From: Candidatus Ribeiella danica
Lineage (GTDB): Bacteria > Chloroflexota > Chloroflexia > Chloroflexales > Roseiflexaceae
Length of the DNA stretch: 64,000 nucleotides
Assembly: GCA_016717335.1 (NCBI GenBank)
Contig: JADKFS010000001.1
Location: 2,914,001-2,978,000 of the forward strand
Reading direction: 5' to 3'
The notes under the pieces were generated by a model that was not told where the DNA came from, did no database searches, and saw only the letters and a program-made list of their open reading frames with translations. The translations under genes were made by a program, and so were the position numbers. Below are positions 25,976 through 34,225 of the stretch, one piece after another (position 1 is the first letter of the stretch; the number at the start of each line of letters is the position of its first letter).

Positions 25976-26496
25976 CAGTACTGGACGAGCGAGAAGATCG
26001 GGTAGCGCTGCAGCTTCGCGCGGCCCTGGAGGAACGCCAGCTCGATCACAAAGGCGACCTCCTCGACCACACCGCCGGCCATCTCGACCAGGGTGCAGGC
26101 GGCCGCGACCGTCCCGCCGGTCGCGAGCAGGTCGTCGATCACGACCACGCGCGCCCCCGGCTTGAAGGCGTCGCGGTGGATCTCGAGCTTGTTGGAGCCG
26201 TACTCGAGGTCGTACTCGACCTGGTGGGTCGCGGCCGGGAGCTTGCCGTGCTTGCGAACCGGCACCAGGCCGATGCCCAGCCGGTACGCCAGCGGGGCGC
26301 TGAAGATAAAGCCGCGCGACTCGATCCCGACGATCGCATCGATCCCGCGGCCCTCGTAGCGCGCCGCCAGGGTGTCCACGACCTGGCCAAAAGCCGGGCC
26401 GTCGCCCAGAAGAGTCGTAATATCCTTGAACTGAATGCCGGGGATTGGAAAATCAGGCACGTTCCGAATCAGCTCGGCCAGGTCTGTCGATGCCAC
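25975..26496 (-). CDS. apt: adenine phosphoribosyltransferase
   Basis: A 173-residue purine salvage enzyme that makes AMP from adenine and PRPP. The PRPP loop VVVIDDLLATGGT and the N-terminal DFPIPGIQFKDITTLL are diagnostic. I chose GTG 26496 because it has an AAAGGAG site at seven bases and matches usual Apt length; the ATG at 26535 would add 13 residues. Its stop overlaps the start of the glycosidase gene downstream. Confidence 0.93.
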   Translation of the reverse strand: MASTDLAELIRNVPDFPIPGIQFKDITTLLGDGPAFGQVVDTLAARYEGRGIDAIVGIESRGFIFSAPLAYRLGIGLVPVRKHGKLPAATHQVEYDLEYGSNKLEIHRDAFKPGARVVVIDDLLATGGTVAAACTLVEMAGGVVEEVAFVIELAFLQGRAKLQRYPIFSLVQY

Positions 26497-26587
26497 AGCC
26501 AGCTCCTTTCTTCCCACCGTTGTACGCCATTTCACAAGCTGCTGATTATACTCGCTGCGCTGCCTTGCGGCAACCGTGGCAGCACAG

Positions 26588-26619
26588 AAAAAAGGCCAGA
26601 TGGGTAACCCACCTGACCT
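26588..26619 (-). terminator. rho-independent terminator after the roadblock gene
   Basis: On the minus strand, AGGTCAGGTGGGT pairs with ACCCATCTGGCCT and is followed by a run of T (plus-strand AAAAAA at 26588-26593). It starts about 30 bp after the roadblock stop. Confidence 0.8.
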
Positions 26620-26648
26620 TGTCGCGCGACCTGAGATGCTGCAGATGC

Positions 26649-27017
26649 CTAGACGAGGTTGCTCAGCTCGTTGGCGGTGCGCTTCATCTCGAGGAAGACC
26701 AGGCCGAGCTTGGCGCGGCTCAGCGCCAGCGCAGTCAGCACGGCCTCCTCGCCGATCGAAACGAGGACGACATAGCCGTCCTCGCCGCGAACAAACACCT
26801 GATCGAGCTGCCCACGCTTGAGCTCGTTCGCGATTCGGTCGCCCAGCGAGAGCATTGCCGCGCTCATCGCCGATACGCGATCCTCCTCGACGTCGCCGGG
26901 CAGCTGTGAAGCCATAATCAGGCCGTCGACGCTCACGACGGCCGATGCTTCGATATCAGGCGTGTTCATCTGCAAGGCCTTCAGATGCCGTACCATCTCT
27001 TCGGTTCTGCTAGCCAT
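26649..27017 (-). CDS. roadblock/LC7-domain protein
   Basis: A 122-residue single roadblock/LC7 domain (MglB-like), which in bacteria regulates Ras-like GTPases of polarity and motility systems. Features are the central IEASAVVSVDGLIMAS strand pair and the QVFVRGEDGYVVLVSIGEEAVLTALAL region. ATG 27017 is preceded by AGGAGG. No MglA-like GTPase is visible within this window, so the partner must be elsewhere. A promoter and a terminator bracket it as a single-gene transcript. Confidence 0.9.
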   Translation of the reverse strand: MASRTEEMVRHLKALQMNTPDIEASAVVSVDGLIMASQLPGDVEEDRVSAMSAAMLSLGDRIANELKRGQLDQVFVRGEDGYVVLVSIGEEAVLTALALSRAKLGLVFLEMKRTANELSNLV

Positions 27018-27125
27018 TCAGGTCCTCCTCAAGGCCATCAGCGCAGCCAGGGATGTCTTTCGTGGGGTTACTATCGTTCGCCGGACTTATCGTGTCTACA
27101 CGATCCGAGGGCATGACTCGCAGCT

Positions 27126-27154
27126 ATTCTACTACACTTTTTGACAGAGGGCAA
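27126..27154 (-). promoter_or_regulatory. sigma70-type promoter for the roadblock gene
   Basis: On the minus strand: -35 TTGCCC (27154-27149), 17-base spacer, -10 TAGAAT (27131-27126), about 110 bp before the ATG. Confidence 0.5.
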
Positions 27155-27367
27155 CTAGCCATGTGGTATGGAAGCGCGATCTGCTCATATGTTGTCACAG
27201 TTCCGCAAGGAGAATCCAGCGCAAGGTGGTAAGCGATCTTCGATCTTTCAAGTGTCGGCTTTTTCGTGGGAAGCGGTTCGCTTGGCGAATACCCCACCCT
27301 CGTACCGCGCCCCTGGCATGGCTGAGATGCGATCGAGGTGCTCTGATAGAAGGAATGGGGACAGGTA
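27155..27367. other. intergenic region, nothing recognised
   Basis: This is non-coding sequence between the roadblock promoter and the stop of the solute-binding gene. It is less GC-rich than its surroundings. Short open frames here have atypical composition and no ribosome sites. I see no clear hairpin. Confidence 0.4.
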
Positions 27368-28693
27368 TCAGGGCGTGGCCGCGGCGAGCTGCTCGCGCAG
27401 GCGCCGGTCGGCCTCGGTCACGGCGTCGGCCGGGGCAGCCTCGCCGCGCAGGACCTGTCGCTGCATGCTTGCCAGCTCGCGGCGCAGGATCTCGCGCTCG
27501 CGCGTGCCCAGGTTCGGCATTGGGCGGCCCAGCTGGGCCTGGCTGCGGAACGCGCTCGCGGCCATGGCGCGCTGGCCGTCCAGCTCCGGGCTGTCCAGCT
27601 TGAGATCCGAGCGCGCCGGCTGGAGGTCGCTCTGGAGGATCTCGGACTGGGCGTCGGCGCTGATCATGAAGCGCAGAAATGCGAGCGCGGCCTGGCGCTC
27701 GCCGGCGCCGACGCGGCCGTTGACCGCCAGCACATCGCTTTTGACGTAGGGCTGGGGCGGCTGCCCGGTCGCGCTCAGGCGCGGCAGCGGCGCCACGCCC
27801 AGGTTCTCGCCCCACAGGCTGCGGTAGAGCGCGATCTGGTGGGCCCAGTCGAAGGTCATCAGGACGTGCCCGTCCTTCAGCTCGCGGTCGACCTGGATGC
27901 TATTCTCGGCGCGGGCGAGCAGCTGCGGATCGCTCTGGAGCTGGGCGAGCCAGGCCAGCCATTGCTCGGCGCCAGCGCGCCCGGTCTCGCCCAGCGCGAC
28001 GCCGCCATCGTCGCCGAAGACTCGCCCGCCGGCCGCGTAGAGGTAGCCGATCATATTGTCGATCGAGAGGTTCAGCCCCAGGCCCCAGCGCGGCGGCACG
28101 CCCGCGGGCGCGCTCAGCCCGCGCGCGCTCTGGAGCAGCGCGGCGGTGTCGGCCGGCGGAGTGAGCACGTTTCGCTTATCGTAGTACATCGCCAGCGTAT
28201 CGAAGCTGATCGGCAGGCCATACAGGTGCTGCTTGCCGTCGGAGCCGAGCGCCCGCGCGCCGCCGAGCGCGGCCGGCAGCAGCGCCTGCGTCTCGGCCGG
28301 GGCGATCAGATCGTCGAGCGACAGCAGCGCGTCGCGCTCGGTCAGGCTGCCGACCCAGGTGCTGGGGATCAGGATCAGGTGCGGCCCGCCGCCGTAGTTT
28401 AGCGCCGCGCGCAGGTCGCTGTCGAAGCTGGTCAGCGGGACCGACTGCAGGATCACGCGGCCGTCGGGGTGCTGGCGGTTGAAGCGCTCGACCAGCCGGC
28501 TGAGCGACTGGCGCGCGCCGCTCGACCAGCCGTGCCACAGCACCAGCGTGACGCCGCCCGCGAGGCCGACGGTCGGGGTCGCGTCGGCGGTGGGGGTCGG
28601 CGGGACGACTGCGCCGGCGCAGCCCGCCAGCGCGGCAATCAGCACGGCGCAGATCACCCACCGCAGCACGGGCGTGGGTCGCGCTATCAACAT
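27368..28693 (-). CDS. ABC transporter solute-binding lipoprotein (sugar-type)
   Basis: A 441-residue extracellular solute-binding protein (family 1, carbohydrate type). The lipobox LAGC puts the lipidated Cys at 25. A short Pro/Thr linker precedes VTLVLWHGWSSGARQSLSRL, the typical start of the mature domain, and later come YGLPISFDTLAMYYDK and AALAFLRFMISADAQ. No permease or ATPase genes are adjacent, so it is an orphan in this window. ATG 28693 is chosen because it places the signal peptide correctly; the ribosome site is weak. Confidence 0.85.
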   Translation of the reverse strand: MLIARPTPVLRWVICAVLIAALAGCAGAVVPPTPTADATPTVGLAGGVTLVLWHGWSSGARQSLSRLVERFNRQHPDGRVILQSVPLTSFDSDLRAALNYGGGPHLILIPSTWVGSLTERDALLSLDDLIAPAETQALLPAALGGARALGSDGKQHLYGLPISFDTLAMYYDKRNVLTPPADTAALLQSARGLSAPAGVPPRWGLGLNLSIDNMIGYLYAAGGRVFGDDGGVALGETGRAGAEQWLAWLAQLQSDPQLLARAENSIQVDRELKDGHVLMTFDWAHQIALYRSLWGENLGVAPLPRLSATGQPPQPYVKSDVLAVNGRVGAGERQAALAFLRFMISADAQSEILQSDLQPARSDLKLDSPELDGQRAMAASAFRSQAQLGRPMPNLGTREREILRRELASMQRQVLRGEAAPADAVTEADRRLREQLAAATP

Positions 28694-28732
28694 GGCTCGA
28701 TATCTAGCAGGCACGGCTCGGACCGATGAATA

Positions 28733-28787
28733 AGGGACCTTCGAATAAATAGCTGCTCCGCCGGGCTCGCTAAAAGCGACGATCCCG
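28733..28787. repeat. small inverted-repeat element, empty form
   Basis: Begins AGGGACCTTCGAATAAATAG and ends GCGACGATCCC. It is the short relative of the element at 62140-62244 (ends AGGGATTTTCG / CGAAAATCCCT) and lacks the GC-rich hairpin nested in that copy. Confidence 0.6.
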
Positions 28788-28791
28788 AACA

Positions 28792-28828
28792 CAAAAAGAG
28801 CAGCCCACGACGAGCGTGGCGCTGCTCG
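28792..28828 (-). terminator. rho-independent terminator (minus strand)
   Basis: On the minus strand a GAGCAGC...GCTGCTC stem is followed by TTTTTG. It would stop transcription coming from the membrane-protein gene that ends at 29514, after it crosses the repeat block. Confidence 0.6.
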
Positions 28829-28904
28829 CCCGCGGGAAGCCACGCTCCTCGCGAGAACGTCCTGATGCGTGATTATAGCAGGCACGCCGGTAGGCTGCAA
28901 GGCG

Positions 28905-29313
28905 GGGCTTCTTTTCTCCGGGGCGCTGCGCCCGCGGCCCCCCGCCTGAGAGGTTTCACCAGCGATTCCTTTTCCGGGGCGCAGCGCCCCCCGCCTCCCC
29001 ACCTGATGCGCCCGTGCCCGGCGTTCCTTTTCTCCGGGGCGCTGCGCCCCCGGTCCCCCGCCTGAGACGGTTTCACCAGCGATTCCTCTTCCGGGGCGCT
29101 GCGCCCGCGGCCCCCCGCCCGGGGGAACCCACGCCGGTTCAAGACGCTCCGCCGTTTGCTTTTTCCGGGGCGCTGCGCCCGCGGCCCCCCGCCCGGGGAA
29201 CCCACGCCGGTTCAAGACGCTCCGCCGTTTGCTTTTTCCGGGGCGCTGCGCCCCGGCCCCCCGCCCAAAGGGTACCCGGGGAACCCACGCCGGTTCCCCC
29301 GGCCCCCCTCCGG
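28905..29313. repeat. array of 'GGGGCGCTGCGCCCC' hairpin units
   Basis: At least six units with the core CCGGGGCGCTGCGCCC followed by CCCCCCGCC occur at roughly 60-75 bp spacing. Two consecutive units near 29106-29240 are almost identical over about 70 bp. Related units occur at 37335-37450. The adjoining 29320-29512 is a longer dispersed repeat shared with 37463-37640 and, reversed, with about 16690-16900. Confidence 0.75.
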
Positions 29314-29513
29314 CAAATCAGGCTGCCTCAATTTCAATGCCAGTGACGCATGCCTCACACCGTTCCGGGCACGGCCTGTGCCCATCCCGCCGCGTGTGGA
29401 TTCAGCCAGGCATCCGCATCAAGCGCTCAGCACGAGACGGCATCATTTTGGGGTCCAGGGCAACGCCCCAGCGGGGGGCCACGGGGGGCGCGCAGCCCCC
29501 GCGCCAGACGCAG

Positions 29514-31097
29514 CTAGACCGAGTAGACCCTGATCCACTTGAAGAACGACCCGATCAGATCGAAGGTCGTCTGATACGCCAGCTTGCGGTCGAGCTCCTG
29601 CTGAATGATCGGCGTCGGCTCCTGGCCGTAGTCCGTTCCGGTGAACAGCCAGACGCGCGCCCCCTGCCGCCGGCTGATCTGCGCGACGGTCGCCTCGGCC
29701 TCGCGCGCGAGCTCGGCGCGGCGCGCGTCCAGCCCGGTCACGTCGATCCAGCCGGGGTGGCGCGCGGTATCGGCCGGAAAGGTCACGCGCGCGATGCACT
29801 CGGGCGCGTCGAAGCGCCGCAGGTAGTACTCGACCTCCGAGACCGTCAGGCCGCCCAGCACCAGCGTGTCGCCGCAGCGCAGCATGCTCGTGAGGTAGGC
29901 CATGGACTGCCGCGTCGGGATGGGGTCGGGCTGCAGCGCCGCCTTGACCTCGAACTGGAGCGAAGCGACGGCGATCACCGCGATAAAGCCCAGCGTCAGC
30001 GCGCGCAGGCCCAGCCGCCCGATCAGCATGCCGCTCAGCACGCAGACGATCGGGAGGGCCAGGACCGGCGTCCGGTCCGGGTTATAGACCGGCTTGATCT
30101 GGGAGACGATGTAGGGCGCCAGCAGCGCCGTGGCCATGAAGATCAGGCCGAACAGGTGGGGCGGGCTTCTGAGCAGGCCGGGCAGCTGCCGGAAGCGCAG
30201 CGCCAGCAGGATCGCCAGGTAGGCCGCCAGCAGCAGGCCGCGCTTCCAGCCCCAGAGCGTGCGGATGCCGTAGTAGAGGTCGATCGGCTGCGGGGGGCGC
30301 ATCCAGCTGGTGATCGGCAGCGGCAGCGTGGCGAGCAGCATCGGCCCCCAGAGCGCCAGGTAGATCAGCCCGGCGATCGTGCTGACGCCGAGCATCGCCA
30401 GGAACAGGCGCCGCGAGACGAGCAGCGCCGCGACCACCGAGGCGCCCATCACGAAGACGAAGGTCGCGTGGGTGAGCGAGCCGACGACGTCGAGCAGCAG
30501 CAGGAGCAGCCAGAGCCGGCGAGTCTGTGGGCCGGCGATCGGGCCGGGCGTTGCGCGCAGGAGCGCAAAGCAGAGCGCCACGGCGAGCGCGGCCTCCAGG
30601 CAGAGCAGGGCGTACTGTCGCGCGGTGCCGGCGTGGACGAGGCCGAGGTTGCTGCTGGTGGCGAGCAGGGTCGCCGCGACCATGCCGGCCAGCGGGCCGG
30701 CCTCGCGCCGCGCGACGGCGCCGACGGTGACGATCGTCGCGCCGAACAGCAGCACCGAGAGGCTGCGCAGCGCGACCTCCGACTCGCCGAAGAGCGCCGC
30801 CCACAGCTTGAGCAGCAGGTAGTACGGCGGCGAGGCGTTGTCCTGCCGAAAGGCGGCGAACATCGCGGGCAGCGGCAGCCGGATGAGGTTGGCCGTGAAC
30901 GGCTCGTCCACGTTGAGGCTGTCGCCCAGGCGCAGCGAAGCCTGAACGATCCCGAGCGCGGCCACGAGCAGCAGCGCGCCCCAGAACCAGCGCGGCGCGG
31001 CGGCGCGCTCGCCGGAGGTCTGGGCCGTCTCAGGGCGGCCGAGCGCGCGAACGAGCGCGGCAAAGTTGTTCACGGCGATACCTGCGATCGTGAGCAC
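29514..31097 (-). CDS. GT39-like polytopic membrane glycosyltransferase
   Basis: A membrane protein of about 527 residues with GT-C topology. After the first membrane helix lies a loop with Asp-Glu (LNVDEPFTANLIRLP), as in protein-mannosyltransferase-like enzymes. About ten further hydrophobic segments follow, then a soluble C-terminal domain (about 400-527). It probably uses a lipid-linked sugar for surface glycosylation; substrates are unknown. Starts are GTG: 31097 (longest) or 31073, which has an AGGT site. It sits next to a dense repeat block and shares no operon with its neighbours. Confidence 0.78.
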   Translation of the reverse strand: MLTIAGIAVNNFAALVRALGRPETAQTSGERAAAPRWFWGALLLVAALGIVQASLRLGDSLNVDEPFTANLIRLPLPAMFAAFRQDNASPPYYLLLKLWAALFGESEVALRSLSVLLFGATIVTVGAVARREAGPLAGMVAATLLATSSNLGLVHAGTARQYALLCLEAALAVALCFALLRATPGPIAGPQTRRLWLLLLLLDVVGSLTHATFVFVMGASVVAALLVSRRLFLAMLGVSTIAGLIYLALWGPMLLATLPLPITSWMRPPQPIDLYYGIRTLWGWKRGLLLAAYLAILLALRFRQLPGLLRSPPHLFGLIFMATALLAPYIVSQIKPVYNPDRTPVLALPIVCVLSGMLIGRLGLRALTLGFIAVIAVASLQFEVKAALQPDPIPTRQSMAYLTSMLRCGDTLVLGGLTVSEVEYYLRRFDAPECIARVTFPADTARHPGWIDVTGLDARRAELAREAEATVAQISRRQGARVWLFTGTDYGQEPTPIIQQELDRKLAYQTTFDLIGSFFKWIRVYSV

Positions 31098-31245
31098 GGG
31101 GTGCTGAGCTGGAACACCGGTAGAGTATTTGTCTCACGCAAAGGCGCCAAGCTCGCAAAGACGTCAAAACGGCAACCTCTTTGCGGCGCCCAGAGGGCAC
31201 CCGGCGGCTTGGCGTGAACGATATGGCTAATACGCTCCCGATGCA

Positions 31246-32184
31246 CTAATGGTCGGCCACGGCGACGACGGCGCGCGGGCGCACCGCATACTCCGCCATA
31301 CCGTCGGCCTGGTAGACGTACGTGCGCTCCGGCGCGGTCGACACGGCGCAGTGATTGCCGGCGCGGTCGATCGCGACCATGCTCATGATGTACTGCTCGG
31401 GCGGGAGCTTGAGCGCGGCCATGTCGCGAAAGGCCTCGCGGCAGGCGTCTTCGAGCGCGAGGCCGTGCCGCAGGTGCATCACGACGCTGTGGGCGGTGCT
31501 GGCGCGGATCGCCAGCTCGCCCCAGCCGGTGCACGCCGCCGCGCCGTAGCGATCGTCGGCGTAGTTGCCGGCCCCGACGATCGGCGAGTCGCCCAGGCGG
31601 CCGGGGTACTTCCAGGCCCAGCCGCTGGTGCTGACGGCCGAGGCGATCCGGCCGGCGCGATCCTGCGCGATGAAGTTCACCGTGCCGGCCACGCGCTCGG
31701 GGTCGGTCGCCAGGTGGCTGGCGCGGCTGAGCAGCGTCTCGATGATCGCGCCCTGGGCGTCGCGGAACTGCTCGGGCAGCCGGCCGGCCACGCCCTCGCG
31801 CCAGACGCGCGCCGCCTCGTCGGTCAGCAGCTCCTCGCGCGGCATGCCCAGCTCGGCCGCGAAGCGGGCGGCGCCCGCGCCGGCGAGCATGACGTGCGGC
31901 AGCAGCTCCATCACGCGCCGCGCTACGCTGATCGGGTGGCGGTAGCCGCGCAGCGCGCCGACCGCGCCCGCGCGGCGGGTCGCGCCCTCCATGATCGAGG
32001 CGTCCAGCTCGACCTCGCCGAGCAGGTTGGGGTAGCCGCCGTAGCCGACCGAGTGGTCGGCCGGGTTATCCTCGACCAGGCGCGTCGCGGCCTCGACCGC
32101 GTCCAGCGCCGAGCCGCCGTCCTGCATGATCCGCCAGGCCGCCGCGATCCCGATCTCGCCGTTGGCGGAGGCGACAATAATCAT
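31246..32184 (-). CDS. isoaspartyl peptidase / L-asparaginase family (Ntn hydrolase)
   Basis: A 312-residue plant-type asparaginase / aspartylglucosaminidase family protein that self-cleaves to expose an N-terminal Thr. The likely nucleophile is Thr168 (VAGTVNFIAQD). The substrate-binding region follows (GRIASAVSTSGWAWKYPGRLGDSPIVGAG). The usual His-Asp-Thr before the nucleophile reads Ala-Gly-Thr, a deviation to check. ATG 32184 is 13 bp after the stop of the lipocalin-like gene, so the two are cotranscribed. It probably cleaves isoaspartyl peptides or GlcNAc-Asn. Confidence 0.85.
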   Translation of the reverse strand: MIIVASANGEIGIAAAWRIMQDGGSALDAVEAATRLVEDNPADHSVGYGGYPNLLGEVELDASIMEGATRRAGAVGALRGYRHPISVARRVMELLPHVMLAGAGAARFAAELGMPREELLTDEAARVWREGVAGRLPEQFRDAQGAIIETLLSRASHLATDPERVAGTVNFIAQDRAGRIASAVSTSGWAWKYPGRLGDSPIVGAGNYADDRYGAAACTGWGELAIRASTAHSVVMHLRHGLALEDACREAFRDMAALKLPPEQYIMSMVAIDRAGNHCAVSTAPERTYVYQADGMAEYAVRPRAVVAVADH

Positions 32185-32197
32185 AGCGCACCCTGTT

Positions 32198-33379
32198 CTA
32201 CCGCAGCACCAGCGGCACATTCACCTGGTTGAACTCAGCCGTCGTCTCGGCCACCACCAGCCTGACGCCGCTCAGCGCCTGGCCCTGCACGGTTCCGCTC
32301 GCCACGGCGCCGACGGCCTCTTCCATCCAGGGCAGCACGCCGGTCGCGCCGAGCCGCGCGCCGGCGGCGAACTGGCCGGGCGGCACCGCGATCGTCAGGT
32401 CGATCAGGTCGCCGGGCGCGGCCACGCCGGCCGTGATGCGCCACGCCTGCCCGGTGCGCAGCTGGCTCAGCAGCGGCCCGGCCGAGGCCGGCAGCGGCTG
32501 CCAGTCCAGCACGCGCACGCTGAGCGGCTCGACCAGCGCGTCGGCCTCGGTCTTCGACAGCACGCTCTGCCAGGCCGCGCTGCTGGCGCCCGACACGGCG
32601 ATCGTCACGTCCCAGAACGGGGCGGGCTGCGCCTCGATCCGCCAGGCCGAGATCCAGACCGGAGTCGTGCCAAGCTGCCCGGCGACCGCGAACCAGTGAT
32701 GGTCGTAGTCGGGGTCGGGCTGCGCCAGCAGCGGCGCCACTGGCGTGGCCGCCGGGTAGAGCCCCTGCATATCGACCCTGGCGACACCCCTGGCCTGCCC
32801 GCCGATCTCGATCGTGGTCCAGTCGGCGTAGTAGTCGGAGCCGACCGGGAAGCCCAGCGCATCGCCGAGGTCGAGCGTGCCGTCGCCGCCTTCGAGGATG
32901 AGCGGGCCCTGCGGGCGCAGCACGAGGTTCGTCAGGGTCAGCTCGGGCGACGCGACGCTCAGGTTGTACACCTGGTTCGTGTTATCCCAGCGCCAGGTGA
33001 CGCTGGCCTGGTGCGGCGCGTCCTGGAAGGTGTAGGTCCCGCCGGCGCTATTGTAGGCCAGCGTGCCGCTGTACGAGCCGATCTTCGGCGCCTGGCTGCC
33101 GCTGAGATCCTGCCACTCCACCAGCAGCTCCTTGGAGGCCGACGGGTACTTAATATCGGAGATCGCGACGATGAAGCCGTAGTCGCCGGCCGGGTCGGCG
33201 ACCTTGCCGGCGATGTAGCGCCACTCGATCGCGAGGAACGGACCGTGGCTGGTGTTCGGCTGCCACTTGCTCAGGCGATCGGCCGTGGCGGCAAACGCGC
33301 CACGCCGCGGCAGGCTCAGCGGGAGCGCGGCGCCCAGCGCCAGGCCGCCAGCCAGGGACAGAAATGCTCTGCGCTTCAT
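32198..33379 (-). CDS. lipocalin-like (CrtC/AttH-type) secreted protein
   Basis: A 393-residue protein with a signal peptide (MKRRAFLSLAGGLALGAALP, possibly Tat-like without a twin Arg beyond KRR). The mature part shows two beta-barrel halves of the AttH / carotenoid-hydratase lipocalin type: SHGPFLAIEWRYIAG near the start, FVGSDYYADWT-like and DHHWFAVAGQL in the middle, and DWTTIEIGG. It may bind or hydrate a hydrophobic ligand. No carotenoid genes are adjacent. It is cotranscribed with the isoaspartyl peptidase. Confidence 0.7.
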   Translation of the reverse strand: MKRRAFLSLAGGLALGAALPLSLPRRGAFAATADRLSKWQPNTSHGPFLAIEWRYIAGKVADPAGDYGFIVAISDIKYPSASKELLVEWQDLSGSQAPKIGSYSGTLAYNSAGGTYTFQDAPHQASVTWRWDNTNQVYNLSVASPELTLTNLVLRPQGPLILEGGDGTLDLGDALGFPVGSDYYADWTTIEIGGQARGVARVDMQGLYPAATPVAPLLAQPDPDYDHHWFAVAGQLGTTPVWISAWRIEAQPAPFWDVTIAVSGASSAAWQSVLSKTEADALVEPLSVRVLDWQPLPASAGPLLSQLRTGQAWRITAGVAAPGDLIDLTIAVPPGQFAAGARLGATGVLPWMEEAVGAVASGTVQGQALSGVRLVVAETTAEFNQVNVPLVLR

Positions 33380-33402
33380 GAATCTGCGATGCTCCTTTAT
33401 AG

Positions 33403-33482
33403 CAGCGGGCAGTCGGCAGGAGCCGGTCGGCAGCCAGACGGATGGCAGCACAACGGCATCTCGTTCGTGCATAGTGGCTCAA
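33403..33482. repeat. about 80-bp dispersed repeat, reverse copy
   Basis: Inverse copy of 21057-21137 (shared core GATGGCAGCACAACGGCATC). It lies just upstream of the lipocalin-like gene. Confidence 0.7.
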
Positions 33483-33552
33483 TGGTTTTGCTCAAGGCTA
33501 TAGGGTATCTCAACACGAGCGATAGCCGACGAGCCACGGCTGCTCGCCGGGC

Positions 33553-34104
33553 TCATGCCTGCGGAGAGCGCTCGGCAGGCTGAAACAGGTACGGCGCGTA
33601 GCGCTGCAGATCGCGGTGGAGCTCGGAGGAGCGCGAGTAGCCGAACAGGCGCAGCGGGATCGCGCGCCCGGACGGCGTGCGGCTCCAGGTTCGATCGCGC
33701 ACGGCCTTGGTCAGCGGCTCGACCGGCTGCGGATCGCGCAGCACCAGCCGCGGGGCGAACGGATCTTCGATCACCCGCTCGATGTTCTCCCAAGGCGTGC
33801 GAATCGCGACGTTGGCCGTGTGGTACTCCACCCCATCCGGCGCCAGGACCAGGTAGGTGTGGCGCACGGCGTACACCATGTACGAGAACACCAGCGCGAT
33901 GAAGATGCCGATCGGCAGCGCGCAGAACGCGGTCGAGATCAGCGAGCGGGTCGAGATGAACGCGAACGCCAGCGCCGCGACGCTCAGCACCAACATCACG
34001 ATCAGCGTGGCGGTGCGCAGGGCCTTGCTCGGGTGGTAGACTTTGCGCCCGGGCGACTGCGGCTTTCGCTGCGGCGGCCGGCGCGATCGTTTGTCTGTCT
34101 TCAT
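33553..34104 (-). CDS. two-helix membrane protein with PH-like cytosolic domain
   Basis: A 183-residue protein. After a basic N-terminus (KRSRRPPQRKPQSPGRK) there are two adjacent membrane helices (about 30-80), then a soluble part starting YLVLAPDGVEYHTANVAIRTPWENIERV. That pattern is typical of the bacterial PH-like domain of the YdbS/YcxB type. Function unknown. ATG 34104 has an AAAGGA site. Confidence 0.65.
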   Translation of the reverse strand: MKTDKRSRRPPQRKPQSPGRKVYHPSKALRTATLIVMLVLSVAALAFAFISTRSLISTAFCALPIGIFIALVFSYMVYAVRHTYLVLAPDGVEYHTANVAIRTPWENIERVIEDPFAPRLVLRDPQPVEPLTKAVRDRTWSRTPSGRAIPLRLFGYSRSSELHRDLQRYAPYLFQPAERSPQA

Positions 34105-34120
34105 CGTAGGGTCCTTTGAT

Positions 34121-34225
34121 CTAGTGCAGCTTGGTGGTCACCCACAGTGATTTTGCTGGGGGTGTGGGGGCGGCGAAGCCGCCCCCACACCCCCACCCAG
34201 GAGGATCACTGTGGCGAGCCACTAG
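34121..34225. repeat. element with CTAGTGG ends and 37-bp triloop hairpin
   Basis: The ends are related (CTAGTGCAGC... and ...GAGCCACTAG, with internal ACAGTGAT / ATCACTGT). The centre (34158-34194) is a perfect 17-base stem with a GAA loop. The right end overlaps the stop codon of fabF. A second copy is at 62363-62504. Confidence 0.72.

Noticed and set aside
27168..27749. 193-codon plus-strand frame in the gap before the solute-binding gene
   Set aside because: Most of it overlaps the solute-binding gene in antisense; the free part has no ribosome site or recognisable motif.
28905..29313. GC-rich hairpin array as a replication origin or centromere-like site
   Set aside because: No DnaA boxes, parS-like sites or origin genes are seen, and the same units occur in other ordinary gaps.
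29229..31217. 662-codon plus-strand open frame over the glycosyltransferase gene
   Set aside because: It is a shadow of the minus-strand membrane protein, with no domain and low-complexity composition.
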